Under the pieces are notes generated by a model, which worked only from the letters and a program-made list of their open reading frames with translations, was not told the DNA's origin and searched no databases. From Linanthus parryae (Eukaryota > Streptophyta > Magnoliopsida > Ericales > Polemoniaceae), in the NCBI GenBank assembly GCA_023055425.1, contig JALGPY010000004.1:55575718-55639717 (forward strand): DNA of 64,000 bases. Direction: 5' to 3'. Positions 24,315 to 36,519 of this stretch are shown in pieces. The position numbers and the translations under genes are program-made. Within the stretch, counting starts at the first letter, position 1, and each line of letters begins with the position of its first letter.

Positions 24315-27300
24315 GATTACAAGGAGGATATCGTGGTCTCCAGCGGAAAGGTTGTCAGGGCATCTCGCTCTACAGAAAAGGTCATAACCTTTTCCGCAAG
24401 AGACAAGAAGACAGATGCGAGCCACCAGAAGCCTCTGTATGTAACGGCAATCATCAATGGTGTGGAGTTCAAAAGAGCGTTTGTCGACGGAGGAGCAGCA
24501 GTTAACGTTGTCTCGCTCAACACTTTAAAGCTAGCAGGAATTCCAGAGCACAAGATCGTCAGGCGTCCATCCCCGCTGATGGGATTCGGAAGCGACTCCA
24601 GAATGACGATAGGATGGATCCGTCTGGGTGTCCAGATTGGCAAAATCAAGTGTTCAACTAAATTCTATGTCATTGATGCGAACACTACGTATCACATGAT
24701 TAAAGGCCGAGCCTGGATTCATTGCTTCGATGCGGTCCCTTCAACAGCTCACCAAGTGATGAAAGCTATCTGGAATGACAGAATAGTAGAGATACCAGCC
24801 TCGATAAATCCTTTCAACCTGGATGAAGCGCACCTCACTGAGGCAGTATGGTTCGCGGAGATGGCAGATGAGCAAACGCCGGGGCCGTTCAACCCCACTC
24901 CTTTGCCTCGTTGGGAGGACATCAAAGATCAGTCACCTGCAGGAGTGATGGTGACAAGAGAGGAGTCCAACGAAAAGCCGCCTATGCGAGAAGAGGCACC
25001 ACGGATTGCCTACCAGCGAAAGAATGTGTATACCCTGAAAAGGATAGCAAAACATGATCCTGAAGGCAAGGAGATAGAGAGTTTCTACGCCAACAGGAGG
25101 AAATGTTACCGCATATGAAGGTGCGCGGGGGTGTCCCCACGCGAGTATGGGGGCATCCCTGAGAAAATCAATCAAATTGAACAGGTTATGGAATTGGACA
25201 AGCCAGTACCAGACGCTCCAGATGAGAAGCTAAAAGAAGCACCCGAATGCATGGAGGACAAACCCAAACCGCAAAAGCAGGAGCTAAAGGAGGTATTCCT
25301 GAGCCCAAGCGAAGAAAAGAAGAGGCCAGTCTTTTTTAGTGCAGACCTCACGAGAGAGGAAGAGGAAAGATTACTGCAGCTTCTGACCGAGTATAAAGAC
25401 GTATTCGCATGGGAGTACGATGAGATGCCCGGTCTCGACACGAGCATCACCATGCACCAGTTAGATGTAATCCCAGGATCCAAACCGGTAAAGCAGAGCA
25501 CAAGGAGCTTTAGGCCGGAGCTCAACGTGAAGATCAAGCAGGAAATTGTCAAACTTCTGACCGCCAAATTCATCGAGCCGAATCACCATCCTACATGGTT
25601 TGCCAACATCGTGCCTGTGGTGAAGAAGTATGGGCAGCTTCGCATTTGCGTGGACTTCCGAGACCTTAATCGTTTCTGTCCCAAAGACGATTTTCCGCTT
25701 CCCAACATCGATCTACTTATCGATTCGACCGCGGGTCATCGCATGTTCAGCTTCATGGACGGCTTCAGTGGGTACAACCAGATCAAGATGGACCCCGAAG
25801 ATGCACGGAAAACCGCGTTCATCACTCCGGTGGGAGTCTTCAATTACACAGTTATGCCTTTTGGTCTCAAGAACGCGGGCGCAACTTATCAGCGAGCCAT
25901 GATGGCTCTATTCCACGATATGATACACAAAGAAGTAGAATTCTATGTTGACGACTTGGTTGTCAAGTCCAAAGAAGAGGTGGACCACCTGGGGGATTTG
26001 TGGAAAGTATTCAACAGATGCAGAAACTTTCAGTTAAAGATGAACCCCATGAAGTGCGCATTCGGAGTGACATCGGGGAAATTCTTGGGATGTGTAGTAC
26101 ATCGTCAAGGAATAGAGCCTGATCCTGCAAAAGTATCGGCCATCACTAGCATGACGGCGCCGCACAACCAAAGTGCTTTGAAGACCTTCTTGGGAAAGCT
26201 ATCCTACCTGCGAAGGTTCATCCCGGCGATCGCCGAAATCACCTTTTGTTTCAGCGATCTTCTCAAGAAAGATGATGTATATAACTGGACTACGGAGCAC
26301 GAAGCTGTGTTTGGAAAGCTAAAAGACCTGTTGACATCGTAAAAGGTAATGATCGCACCCCATCTCGGATCACAGCTCTTGCTGTATCTAACATCGACGA
26401 AGAGGTCTATAGGGGCACTCTTGGCTCAGGAGTATGAGGGATAAGAAAGGCCGATCTACTACATTTCTCGCATAGTGCAGCCAGCAGAATCAAGGTACAC
26501 GGACATCGAGCGTCATTGCCTTGCCCTATTCTTTGTAATAGAGAAGTTAAAGCACTATTTTGCTTCGCACAAAGTGGTGTGGTTACAAAGAGTGATCCTA
26601 TACGGTATCTTTTGACTCACACTACAGTACGACATCACATGTGTTCGACCCCGGGCAATCAAATCGCAAACGGTGGCGGATTTGCTAGCACAGTTCCCTG
26701 ATAATAGTTAAGATCCTGTAATTGAGGAGCAACTGGAGGGTCCTGAGATCTATGCAGTTGAGTTGCCTTATTGGAGGCTCCATTTCGACGGGTCGTCGAC
26801 AAGGAAAGGTGGAGGAATCGGGATAGTCTTGACAAAACCCGATGGAGAGGTCATACAGATGTCCGCAAAGCTTGACTTTGCAGTCACCAACAACGAAGCA
26901 GAGTATGAAGCTCTCATCGCAGGTCTTCGCGCAGCAAGGGCACTAGAAGTAAGCAATTTGACGGTTATGGGGGACTCCAAGCTAATCGTCAAGCGAGTAC
27001 GGTTTGAAGGAGATAAACCTATTGCCCTACCGGACCTTGGTACAGAAGCTGGTGCAGCAGTTCTGCGATGTCAGGTACGAGCACAAACCCAGAGCAGACA
27101 ATAGGCATGCGGATGCTTTGGCCACCCTGGGATCCAAGGTTAGTGCGGATAAGTTTCCCGCAAGAATCTCGATTGAAGTGCGAACGTCCTCGGCGTTGGC
27201 AGAGGACGCGTGCGATGATGAATGCATGGATGATGCAGACTGGAGAAAGTCAATATTGCGTGAAATCGCAGAAGGAACGAGCAACGAGAACTGGACGTCC

Positions 27301-28775
27301 ACAAATGGGTATTGCATACATGACAACACCCTCTACTATGAAGGCCCAGGCGGAATACTCATGCGATGCGTCTCACAACAGGAGGGACAAACGCTGTTAG
27401 AAAAGATTCACCAACATACTTGTGGGGAAAGTGAGGTGTCAATCTATCGGAAAGCCCAGAGGTATGGGATTCACTGGCCGGACATGTCAAGGGTCGCGGC
27501 ATTGATTCAAGGAAATTACGAGAGTTGCGCGTTGATCAAGGACTCTTTAGCAATTGCTCTGGTCGATGATGACATGGATTGGAGGAAGCCACTCTTTGAT
27601 TTTCTTACACAGGGGATTGAGCCCGAGTCGAGAAAAGAAGTCGAAAAGCTAAAACGAATGGCAGCCCGGTATGTGGTGCAAGAGAATATACTCTGGCGAA
27701 GGGGCCACGAGGGTAACCTGCTGCGATGCCTAGATAGCAAGGAAGCACAAGAGGTGATGGACCTCTCTCATTAAGTGGAACATCAGGGAGGTGCGAAGTT
27801 ATGCAGACAGCTCCTCACAGTCGGCTACTTCTGGCCCACCATGGAAGCAGATTGCCGCGCTAAAGTAAGGAGATGCCAGGAGTGTCAATTCAAAGGCAAC
27901 CTAGTACATGCTCCTGCCGTAGATCTACATGCGCTGGGAACGCCATGGCCGTTTCATACTTGGGCTTTAGATTTTGTTGGCCCTATCCGACCAGCCTCGC
28001 ATGGGAACCAGTTTATCCTCACTGCGACTGAGTTATTCACCAAGTGGGTAGAAGCAATATCGCTGAAGACAGCAAATGTGCTTGCTGTAGTCCAATTCAT
28101 CTAAGAGAATATCATATACTGGTTCGGAATTCCTAACACCATTCTCTCGGATAATGGTACCCCCTTCGTCAATCGCCAGGCAGCTGCGAAGCTAGCGGAG
28201 TACAACATAAGGCAGATATTTTCTACCCCCTACTATCCGAAAGGGAATGGTCAAGCGGAAGCGACCAACAAAACGTTGTTAAGAATCTTGAGAAAGATGG
28301 TTGCGGACGACCACAAGAAATGGGCTGATTCCTTGAACATAGCTTTGTGGGCGTATCAGACTTCTCCGAGGACTCCCACAGGAGTCTCCCCATTTCTTCT
28401 ATGTTATGGCGCTGAAGCTGTAGTACCTGCGGAGGTAAAAGTTAACTCTGCAAGATTGGCCTTCCATGCACTGTACGACAATCAACGCGATCATGACTTG
28501 GTCCTGTTAGAAGAGAAGCGGGAACAGGCTAAACGGACTAACAAGCGACAAAACCGATCCAACGTCGAGATTTCGCAGTTGGAGATTTGGTCTTGCGCGC
28601 ATCGGACCACTGCATGCGGGAGGCGGCTCACCCAAAATTCGCAGCCAACTGGGAAGGACCCTTCGAAGTCAAAGAGGTCTTTGACAGTGGCTACTGCAAC
28701 ATACAAAGGCTACATGGGACGGCCTCAACCCCAAGCTCGGTCAACATGCGCTGGATTAAGAAATATTACCCTTAA
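24315..28775 (+). pseudogene. Gypsy pol: protease, RT, two RNases H, integrase (broken)
   Basis: Domains in order: protease (FVDGGAAVNVVSL, about 24480-24518; D-G-G in place of D-T/S-G); RT (FRDLNRFCPKDDFPLP, MPFGLKNAGATYQRAM, catalytic YVDD at 25944-25955); the usual RT-linked RNase H (PHLGSQLLLYL to YTDIERHCLAL, about 26350-26700, several stops); a second, archaeal-type RNase H (LHFDGSSTRKGGGIGIV, TNNEAEYEALIAGL, 26770-27100); integrase with zinc region, DFVGP (27969), SDNGTPF (about 28147) and GNGQAE (about 28246). Stops: TGA 25116, TAA 26340, TAA 27772, TAA 28102. Frameshifts lie near 27000 and 28570. Two RNases H are a hallmark of the Tat lineage. Confidence 0.88.
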
Positions 28776-28986
28776 CTCCTCTCATTACATGCGTTAGATT
28801 ACAATGCTTACTTTATGCTTTGTATTGTTAAAGATTCATGCATCTTATCTACCACATGAGGGAATTGTAATCTCACCTCTCCCATATGAGAGTATTCTAT
28901 AATAAAAGACTTCTCCCAAATGGGAAGAACTTTATGATTTCAGCTATCTTTATCGCTTTATTTATTTCTTCATTTCTCAATAGCGA

Positions 28987-29626
28987 AAGCCTATCCGTCG
29001 GGATAGCAGCATTAAGCAAATATGATCTTAGATGATCCTCAAGCCCATCCGACGTGATGGCAGCACTAAGCAAATATGATCTTAAGTGATCCTCAAGCCC
29101 ATCCGCCGTGATGGCAGAACCATGCGAATATGATCTTAAGTGATCTTTAAGCCTATCTGCCATGATAGCAGCACCATGCGAATCTGATCTCAAGTGATCT
29201 TTAAGCCTATCTGCCATGATAGCAGCATTATGCGACTATGATATTAAGTGATCTTTAAGCCTATCTGCCATGATAGCAGCACCATGCCAATCTGATCTCA
29301 AGTGATATTTAATCCTATCTGCCATGATAGCAGCATTATGCGACTATGATCTTAAGTGATTTTTAAGCCTATCTGCCATGATAGCAGCACCATGCGAATG
29401 TGATCTCAAGTGATCTTTAAGCCTATATGCCATGATAGCAGCATTATGCGACTATGATCTTAAGTGATTTCCAAAGCCTATCTGCCGAGATAGCAGTCGT
29501 ACTTGAGCCTAATCTTAAGTGATTCTCAAGCCTATCTGCCAAGATAGCAAAGCTATGCAAATGCGATCTCAAACGATCTAAAAACTCATCTGCTACGATA
29601 GTAGTTCTCATGAATGATTCTCAACC
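28987..29626 (+). repeat. 54-bp tandem repeat array (about 12 units, 108-bp dimers)
   Basis: Units start at 28987, 29041, 29095, 29149, 29203, 29257, 29311, 29365 and 29419, exactly 54 bp apart, then degrade to about 29626. Unit core: AAGCCTATCTGCCATGATAG. From 29149 on two variants alternate (CACCATGCGAATCTGATCTC and CATTATGCGACTATGATCTT), giving a 108-bp higher-order repeat. The array sits between pol and the antisense gene. The 18-codon repeat it produces in one minus frame is a by-product of the 54-bp length. Confidence 0.95.
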
Positions 29627-31001
29627 TGCGAAACTATCTTTTGGATAGCAAATTATAGCGACAACACAAAGTGCGAATATACACTACAAAAAGTGAAGTT
29701 TGCCAACACACATGCGAATGTAGAAATTTTTTGTGAAAATAACAGAAAATCATACAAAGCGATTTATTATTATGAGTCAAAATGGCTTACAATTTATCTG
29801 TCTAGATAGCAGCTTACAAGCGAAAAGCTCAGACTGAGCTAGTTACATAGCCAACATGGCTTACAATTAATCTAGATAGCAGCCTACATGCGAAAGTTAC
29901 ACAGAGGGGAAATCCTTACCGTAAAATGATCGGCCTACTGGTCCCAACAAAAGCTATGCGACGTATCGTTCTGCGACCAAAGATCTATCGCAAGTAGGGT
30001 CTTGCTGTAAAATGAACGTCCTACAAACGTCACAAAGACTATGCGACGCCACCTTCAAGATCTTAGGATCTGACAAGGCCTCTGTCTGATCATCACCCCA
30101 AGAGATGTGCCTGAGGAACCACCTGTTCCGGCGTATACGGCGGTGACGAACAAGCAAGCAGCAACTCCTAGGGCAAGAGGCTCCTTGTCCACGGAGAAGA
30201 GCACAATGGCTCGCCACCCCGAGTTCAAGAACGTGGAGGCAAGAAATTCTCCTATGGGAAAGCTAGAGGAGAAATCGGCCGTTCATTACGAATCGGTAAG
30301 AAGGTCAGTACGGCGCTGCACCTCGCCGGGAGGCGGCCGGAAACACGACCTGCAAACATAATAGACGAAGAAAATTCTTCGAGCAAGCATGACACACTAT
30401 GTGCATATTCTTTATGATGGTTATGAAGATCAATAAGCCTCGTAAAGAAGATCTTGGAAGCTATTTCTATGGCACAAAGCACAAACTCAGGTTTCACAAC
30501 TTGAAGTTGCAATGAATCAACGAAAGACAAGCGTTGAAGCCAGCAGTCGTAGGGACTCAGGGCAAGACACATTGTGGGATGAAGAACCCAAGTAGCAGAA
30601 GGCAGGGTTTATATAGACCCAGTTGAGACTCTTCAGTTGCTTAGATGAGTCAGCAAAACTTGGAAAAGGGGTAAGAATCAATCACTTACGCCTTGAAAAG
30701 AGGTAACATTCAATTACCCGACTAAAGGCTACGTCGATTCAGTTGCGTATCCTAATTAATGACGGAAGGTCATGATATGGATGGACTTCCCAAGGAAAGC
30801 GTGCTTATCAGATAAGCAATTAGCGCGAAAATCAAGCCAGAATATCGCTAGCTGACGTCATAATTGATATGCACAAAGATATTCGAGCAAATCCCGGGAA
30901 GGGCAAAACAGGCATTCAAATTTTGGAAAAAAAAGGGGGAGAAACCCTAGCAACATTACAATAATGTTTTAACATTTTGTTCAAAACAAATTTGTTATTG
31001 T
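29627..31001. other. Non-coding spacer of the gypsy element
   Basis: No recognisable protein. Fragments of the upstream repeat persist (ATCTGTCTAGATAGCAGC near 29796, ATCTAGATAGCAGC near 29870). A TATA-like motif occurs near 30608-30617: TATATAGACC on the plus strand, which reads GGTCTATATA on the minus strand. A-rich and G-rich tracts near 30928-30941 (AAAAAAAAGGGGGAG) resemble a polypurine tract but no LTR start follows. Confidence 0.5.
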
Positions 31002-34000
31002 TCAAAATAAGCCTTTCACCAGGGAGTCATCAGGAGTAAACTGACGTGACAAAGTTGCCACTTGCTCCACTTCTCGCTTCAACTGCTCGTAGTTGGCGCT
31101 CATTTCATGGAAGAGCTTCACAGCCTCTTCAGCTTTCTGCTTTTGCTGCTCCACCTTCTGCTCCTCAGCTGCGAGGTTATGGAAGCCGCGCTTCAAATTC
31201 ACAGCCGCGCGAATCTGGGTGACTCTGTTGACAAGATACCCAAAGCCCAGCTTGCCTTGAACTTTGGCTTGAAGGTTTTGACACATGCTGAAAAGAAACT
31301 GCGCGCTCTGAGGAGAGATGGTCGCAGGTGTGGCCGCAGACAGCTGCTCCAAAATCCATATGGCTTCGGTCAAGAACAGCCTCCTGTTGAAAGGCTCTAT
31401 CCGGAGACCTCGCAAATGATCGAGGATAGGAGAGACGCATTTGGACCAGCCAGTCCACATCAGCTTGCTTCAAACCTAACCATGTTGGTTCAAGTTAGAA
31501 TATCAAGCTTGTAAATAAAGAATGCAAGACGCGAACGACAATAATGGTAACGTACCAGTTCCTTCAAGGATCTCGCGCAAAGAAGGAATACGCATTGCTG
31601 GGGCAGGTGAAGACTGTCCTCGCTCCATTGCTCTCCGATCAACTGCGAGCTCTAGCTCCTCATAGTTGGCAGGAAGGGTATAAGCCGCACCAGGTGCGAT
31701 TGTAGCTCCTACCTGCGAACTCCAAAACCTCCATGTAGGAGGAATCACTGGAGGCTCAGTCCTTGCTGGAGGCATGGCAACAGTAGAAGCTGCTTCTCGA
31801 TTAGGGATGCCTTCGGATGCGAAAGCCTCAGCAGTATCTGCTTCTGTTTCCTCGGCAGCAGCATTGGTATCTTCCTCCATCAGTACAGTGTTAGCTTCAG
31901 CATCATCTGAAACTTCAATGATGTCCTCGAAGGGCTCTCCCGCATATTCGGCAGCTGCGACGGGCTTCTCGGTATGAGAACTTGGCACCGGGACATAAGA
32001 TGCAGAGGGTTGACTCCTCTGTCCCAGCATGGCTTCACCAGCATTACCTGCGATACAAGACAGGCTGATGTAAGGTAACTGGTGTCGGACAACATTTCAT
32101 TATTTTGGTAAACCAAGAGCGAGCACCTCCACGCGAGGGTGGGATTGCAGCATCTTCGTCATATGCTAAGGACGCGGAACCATGTCCTATAAATGTATCG
32201 TCATTAAGCACATCTTTAAGGTGAGCGTGACCTGGGGCCCGAAGAAACCAGTCATGATAATGTTTGGGTTACTAAGCCTAGTTCACAAATGTTGTTCAAA
32301 TGCTTACCTGAAGGTTCACCGCACTTGCTTACTAGCCATCGGCGAATGTCAGCTTTCGATAAGCCATGCTTTAATGCACCAACAATCACATCTCGATAAG
32401 TTACCGCAAGATTAAAAATCTCACCTTCATTGCCGCATGCGATCTCTTCGAAGTCCGCTTGGACTTGCTCCAGAGCAGCCGCATCCTCTTCTTGAACCGC
32501 ATCATCCTCATCAACTTGAGGAACCGCATCTTCTGGAAACGCATCTTCCTCATCGGTTTGACGCCCCAAGTCGTCGACATGTTGCTCTTCCAGGATCCTT
32601 TCCTTTATGCGTTCAATCTCCTCTTCTTCTTGCTTTCTTCTTCTTTCAGCAGCCTACGCAGCTGTTCTCCTAGACTCCGCAAGGATGTCCTCGTCTATGG
32701 TTTCATTGGAAACACCAGAATGAGAACACCTCTTCTTCCTCTTGGCCAAAAGGCCGCTGATGGTCTCATCATCATCATCTGAAAAGGAACAAATTGTTCA
32801 ATCAAGATTGCAAAAGTTAAGATAATGAGAAGAGAAGTACGATTGAGATACCCCCCGACTCTTCCTCTTGTATCTCATCTCTCTCTCTTTCTCTGAAATC
32901 TTCGACTCTTTCCTCTTCTTCATCTCTTTCTCTCGTCTCTCTTCTCTCTTCTCTCCTCCTCTTCCTCCTGACCAAACGGAACAAAGGTCTCCACTGCGAG
33001 CTCTTTCTGCGCCCTGCTTGGCATGCGACCTTTACCTTTGTCCCTGGAAGTAAGGGATCTTGCAGGAGGGGAGGTTGGAGCGCTCCTAGGGGAAGAGATT
33101 GTGATTCCCCTCTGCCTGGGCCTTTTTGCCCTTGGAGCAGCAGTTGCTGGAGGAGACGGATCGTTCCTGGGTGGAGACAAGGCTGGAGTATTGTCTATCA
33201 GCGAGTCAGCAAAAACATCCATAACCTCGCGAATTCGGGCCTCAACTGCGGAAGCCATTCTCATTGCTAGTCGAACTGGTTCACCCTGCCTTCTTGCAGC
33301 AACAATGGTGGTGACCAGCAACTTGGAGCGCTCACCAGAGGCGAACCTCCTCACATAGCACTAAAGCAGAAAATGGAGCATAAGTTTCGACGCATCAGAA
33401 TAAAGAAACTTAAATGCGTGCAAAAGAGATTGTTTACCTTGGCGAAGGTTTCGCTGTATTTGATGATGTGCGAATCACCTTTCTTAACTGCAGCCATCTT
33501 CTCTTCAAGGATGGTAGAGGGACACAAGTGATTCTCATGGTCCAACAACGAATAGCAGCCATATTGGGTGTCATCCAGGCTACAGTTGGGACGGAAAGGG
33601 AAAGAATTCATCTTGATCACAGGAGCTCTGCTTGGCCGAGGGGTCGACTGCGTCTCAAACCTTGCTTGCTGGGTATTCCAATAGGCAACCCAATTCTTGG
33701 AGTAGCCACCCGCGCGGTCACCTGGGGGCTGCTTGAAGGGAAGATTGCTCCTTAGGATTGTCTTACACTCGCCAGACAGCAGTCGCTTGTAGCAGCCCCT
33801 TATGATGGACTGCGGCCAGATCGATGGTGCCACCGCATCAAAGCCAAACTGGGGAGAAACGCGAGTAGGATCAACATCCACTGTAATCCTCTCGTACCTA
33901 GGAGTAATCTTGAAAACATACTCCGCAAGAGCAGGAAGGGAACCTCTCATACACCAGCAGAAGAATTCGCGATACCGCTCGTGGAAATGCTTCCCACCCT

Positions 34001-35318
34001 CGAAAAGAAGATCTTCCGAGAAAACAACAGCCTTGGAAGGATACAGTTTTGGGAACCATCGCACATTCTCGACGCGCGTGGCATAAGGCCTAGCTGTAAA
34101 CTCAGTGCGATCGTGGCATATCAGGCTCCAGGTGCACTTAGGAAAGTGAGTTCCAAACCATCTTGCAGCCCTGCCACTGTTACGCTCTTCCTCCGCACCC
34201 GGGACACACCACTTGCTGGGCTTAGAAGGAACAGGAGCATAAGAGGGTCATCGCTCGAAGACCCACATAGTCAAGAAGGCAATATTGACATAGGTTAGCA
34301 CATCGAGGCGACCGCGCGAGTCCTTGGTTGCTACAACCAGTTGGTCCAATCTATGGTACAGGGTGCCCAAGACTAGAGGCCCAAGTGCGACCTTTTGACC
34401 AAGGGTCAGTTTCACAGCAAGAGGAAGGACATGATAGAAGACCCCATCATGAGGATGGCCATCGATCAAATACCTCGACAACCAGGCGCAGAGAAAAGCA
34501 CATAGGGTCAGATGATAACCCTTGCCATTCACATAATTTTTAGCCTTTGGGTTCTGGCTCAGAAGTTTCTTGGTGATACTACTACTCGCATAATCGCGGA
34601 AGAAGTACTGAACCCACTTGCCCCAAGTGTTCTTCACAGACGTATCAACCAGTTTCCAGTCGGGAAGAAGCTCCGCAGGTGTCCACCGGGTGGAAATTTT
34701 CTTCACCTCTGACAAGCATTCCTCCATTTGCTTGTACAAAGCAAGCTCTGCATCAGTCCTCAAGGGACTCAGAGGATCCACCTCACCCACAGTGGATAGA
34801 TCATACAGCATGTGTACATCTTCAAGAGTGGGAGCAGCCTCGAACTCAGCAAAGTGGAATGTGTGAGTCGCAGGCGAGTAGCGCGAGAGAAGGTTTAGAA
34901 GCATGGACTGGTCCAGCTTCACGGCAGCACCCTTCATAGCACGGACTGCAAAATATATTCCAGCATCGTTCAAAGCAATGGCATGATGGGTCAGTACATG
35001 GTCAATCCACTCATCCATAAAGTCCAATTTCTGAACAAACGCTTGAGTGGAAATCGCAGTATACGGGAAAAACCCATTTTCAACCCCCAATCGAACCACA
35101 TCCTTGGAATCGATCAATTCGAGCATGGCCGCGTTAACAGGAGGGGTCAGTGTTTGCAATTCTTCAGCAGGAACAGGGGTTGGCAGGTTCTTCACCTTAA
35201 CCCTAGCATGGTAAAAGTCTTTGCCACCCAGATAGGGGGCTTTCCGCCATAAGGTCTGGGGAAGATCAGGTATTTCTTCAACCTCTTTAACAGGTTTGGT
35301 TCCTTTTGTCTTTTCCAT
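31002..35318 (-). pseudogene. Spliced antisense gene of plant-mobile-domain type inside the gypsy element
   Basis: Read on the minus strand, six exons join through introns with GT-AG ends: 35318-33438, 33360-32973, 32778-32308, 32231-32127, 32047-31556, 31475-31002. Exon 1 starts MEKTKGTKPVKEVEEIPDLP and resembles the plant mobile (aminotransferase-like) domain: APTLEDVHMLYDL, GKWVQYFFRDY, LCAFLCAWLSRYLIDG. Exons 2-5 are charged and acidic; exon 6 is a coiled coil (EEQKVEQQKQKAEEAVKLF). Most junctions keep phase, but the donor of exon 2 (32972) is the weakest. Damage: TGA at 34248-34250, TAG near 32654 in exon 3, and a shift near 31440 in exon 6. Its function is unknown; similar extra ORFs are known in Tat elements. 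Confidence 0.7.
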
Positions 35319-35636
35319 TCCTGCGGAAAAGCAAGAAAAAAGGGGAGAGAAATACACACACTCTAGTTTGAATTTCAAGATTCAGTTTGAAGCAACGAGG
35401 CTTTATCAGAAGAAAGATGAACAGTTCAGTGTCAATTTTGGGGTTTGAAAGTTTCTTCATCGTTTGCATTATTGGGAATTTCAGAAATCCCACACATTCA
35501 AAATCCTTACAATCTGGGGATTAGATCGATTCTGAGTTTAGAGAACAAGGTCTCCTTCGCAGTTTCCAATGGATGGTATGTTTTAGACAGTCATGGGTTT
35601 GCAGATCCAACACAGTTCAAAGCATACATCGATATG

Positions 35637-36519
35637 TTAAATAAAATTGAGATTATTGGTCGCTATCAAGGGAGAGATGTTAACATGACTTTTCCACCCA
35701 AGGAAAAGGCCTCCTGCTAAACCTATGGAGTTAACTCCGCAAGTTGAATGAAAACCCCAAGATTTAAAGAGGACACTTCTTTCTAAGTTTGAACATTTGG
35801 TTTCCGATAGAAAGAGGATTGACAGTTTATGATCGATGGTCAATTTATGCGCTGAATGAACTGACAGAGGGTGACCCAAACCTCTGCAGTTCCAGCAACC
35901 AATGTTCATGGCGATTGTCATGGTTGTTCGAGGACAACCACGGAAACCTTAGAGAGGGAATATAAAATACCTTTTGGGTTGCAGACGATGCCCTTAGATG
36001 GCGAAGAAGGATGAAACTTAGGCTTCTTTAGCGATGGGGATGAGGTCGTGGAATCATTAGTGGTTTTATTCGACTTTCTTTTGACCCCCGAGACTTTAAT
36101 CACGGGTGGGGGAGAGTGTGGTGGGGAATCAAGACCTTCCTCCGCAAGAAGTGCGCGAAAGTCTTCATCAAAACCATATCGATTCCCAAGCCCTCTCCCT
36201 TTGAAGGAATCCAAGCTTTAGCAGCTGGCGGGAAACATCCTAACACCGAATGAAAAAAATTGATTTTCTTTGAGGGTCTAGGATCAATGGGGTTTTTGCG
36301 TTTCAGACCCGCTGAATTGCCATTCGGAGACGGCTCTTCAATCAGGTCTGGGTGGGTCGGACCTAGGGCCTTTTTTATTTTGAGGGTTGAGTTCCAGAGA
36401 CCCATGGGTTTGGTCCAGGAGAAAGGAGAAGGTGGGCTATTGAAGTGGGCTTGGGGAAAAGAGAGTAAGACTTGGACTATAAAGCCGTGCGGAAGCCCAC
36501 TCAGAAAGAGGGGCATCAA
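35637..36519 (-). pseudogene. LINE 5' part: ORF1 C-terminal region and endonuclease N-terminus
   Basis: On the minus strand a Pro/Ser/Lys-rich tail typical of plant LINE first-ORF ends (LKRKNPIDPRPSKKINFF, GLGNRYGFDEDFRALLAEE) runs from 36519 to 35918. It is followed by the start of an AP-type endonuclease (MNIGCWNCRGLGHP, ILFLSETK, GLAGGLFLGW) that stops at 35637. This complements the LINE fragment at 18103-21891, which lacks exactly this part. Roughly 65-70 residues of endonuclease appear to be missing between the two. The LINE looks 5'-truncated near 36520 or beyond. Confidence 0.8.

Larger units (their letters stand above)
21892..35636 (+). mobile_element. Tat-lineage Ty3/gypsy element inserted in the LINE, 3' LTR not found
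   Basis: The 5' LTR (21892-22469), primer-binding-like site, gag, pol with an extra RNase H between RT and integrase, a tandem repeat block and a long antisense gene are the layout known for the plant Tat lineage, in which additional ORFs between pol and the 3' LTR have been described. The same LINE resumes on the right at 35637. No copy of the 5' LTR is visible before that point, so the 3' LTR is deleted or unrecognisable. The right boundary is therefore set by where the LINE restarts, and 35319-35636 is unassigned. Confidence 0.75.

Noticed and set aside
28897..29217. Minus-strand open stretch with an 18-residue peptide repeat
   Set aside because: It is the translation of the 54-bp DNA repeat; a unit divisible by three stays open in some frame by default. 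No start context or domain.
28987..29626. CRISPR-like array
   Set aside because: Repeats are contiguous 54-bp units without unique spacers, and this is a plant genome.
30926..30945. Polypurine tract marking the gypsy 3' LTR
   Set aside because: The A8G5 run fits in composition, but the sequence after it does not match the 5' LTR start.
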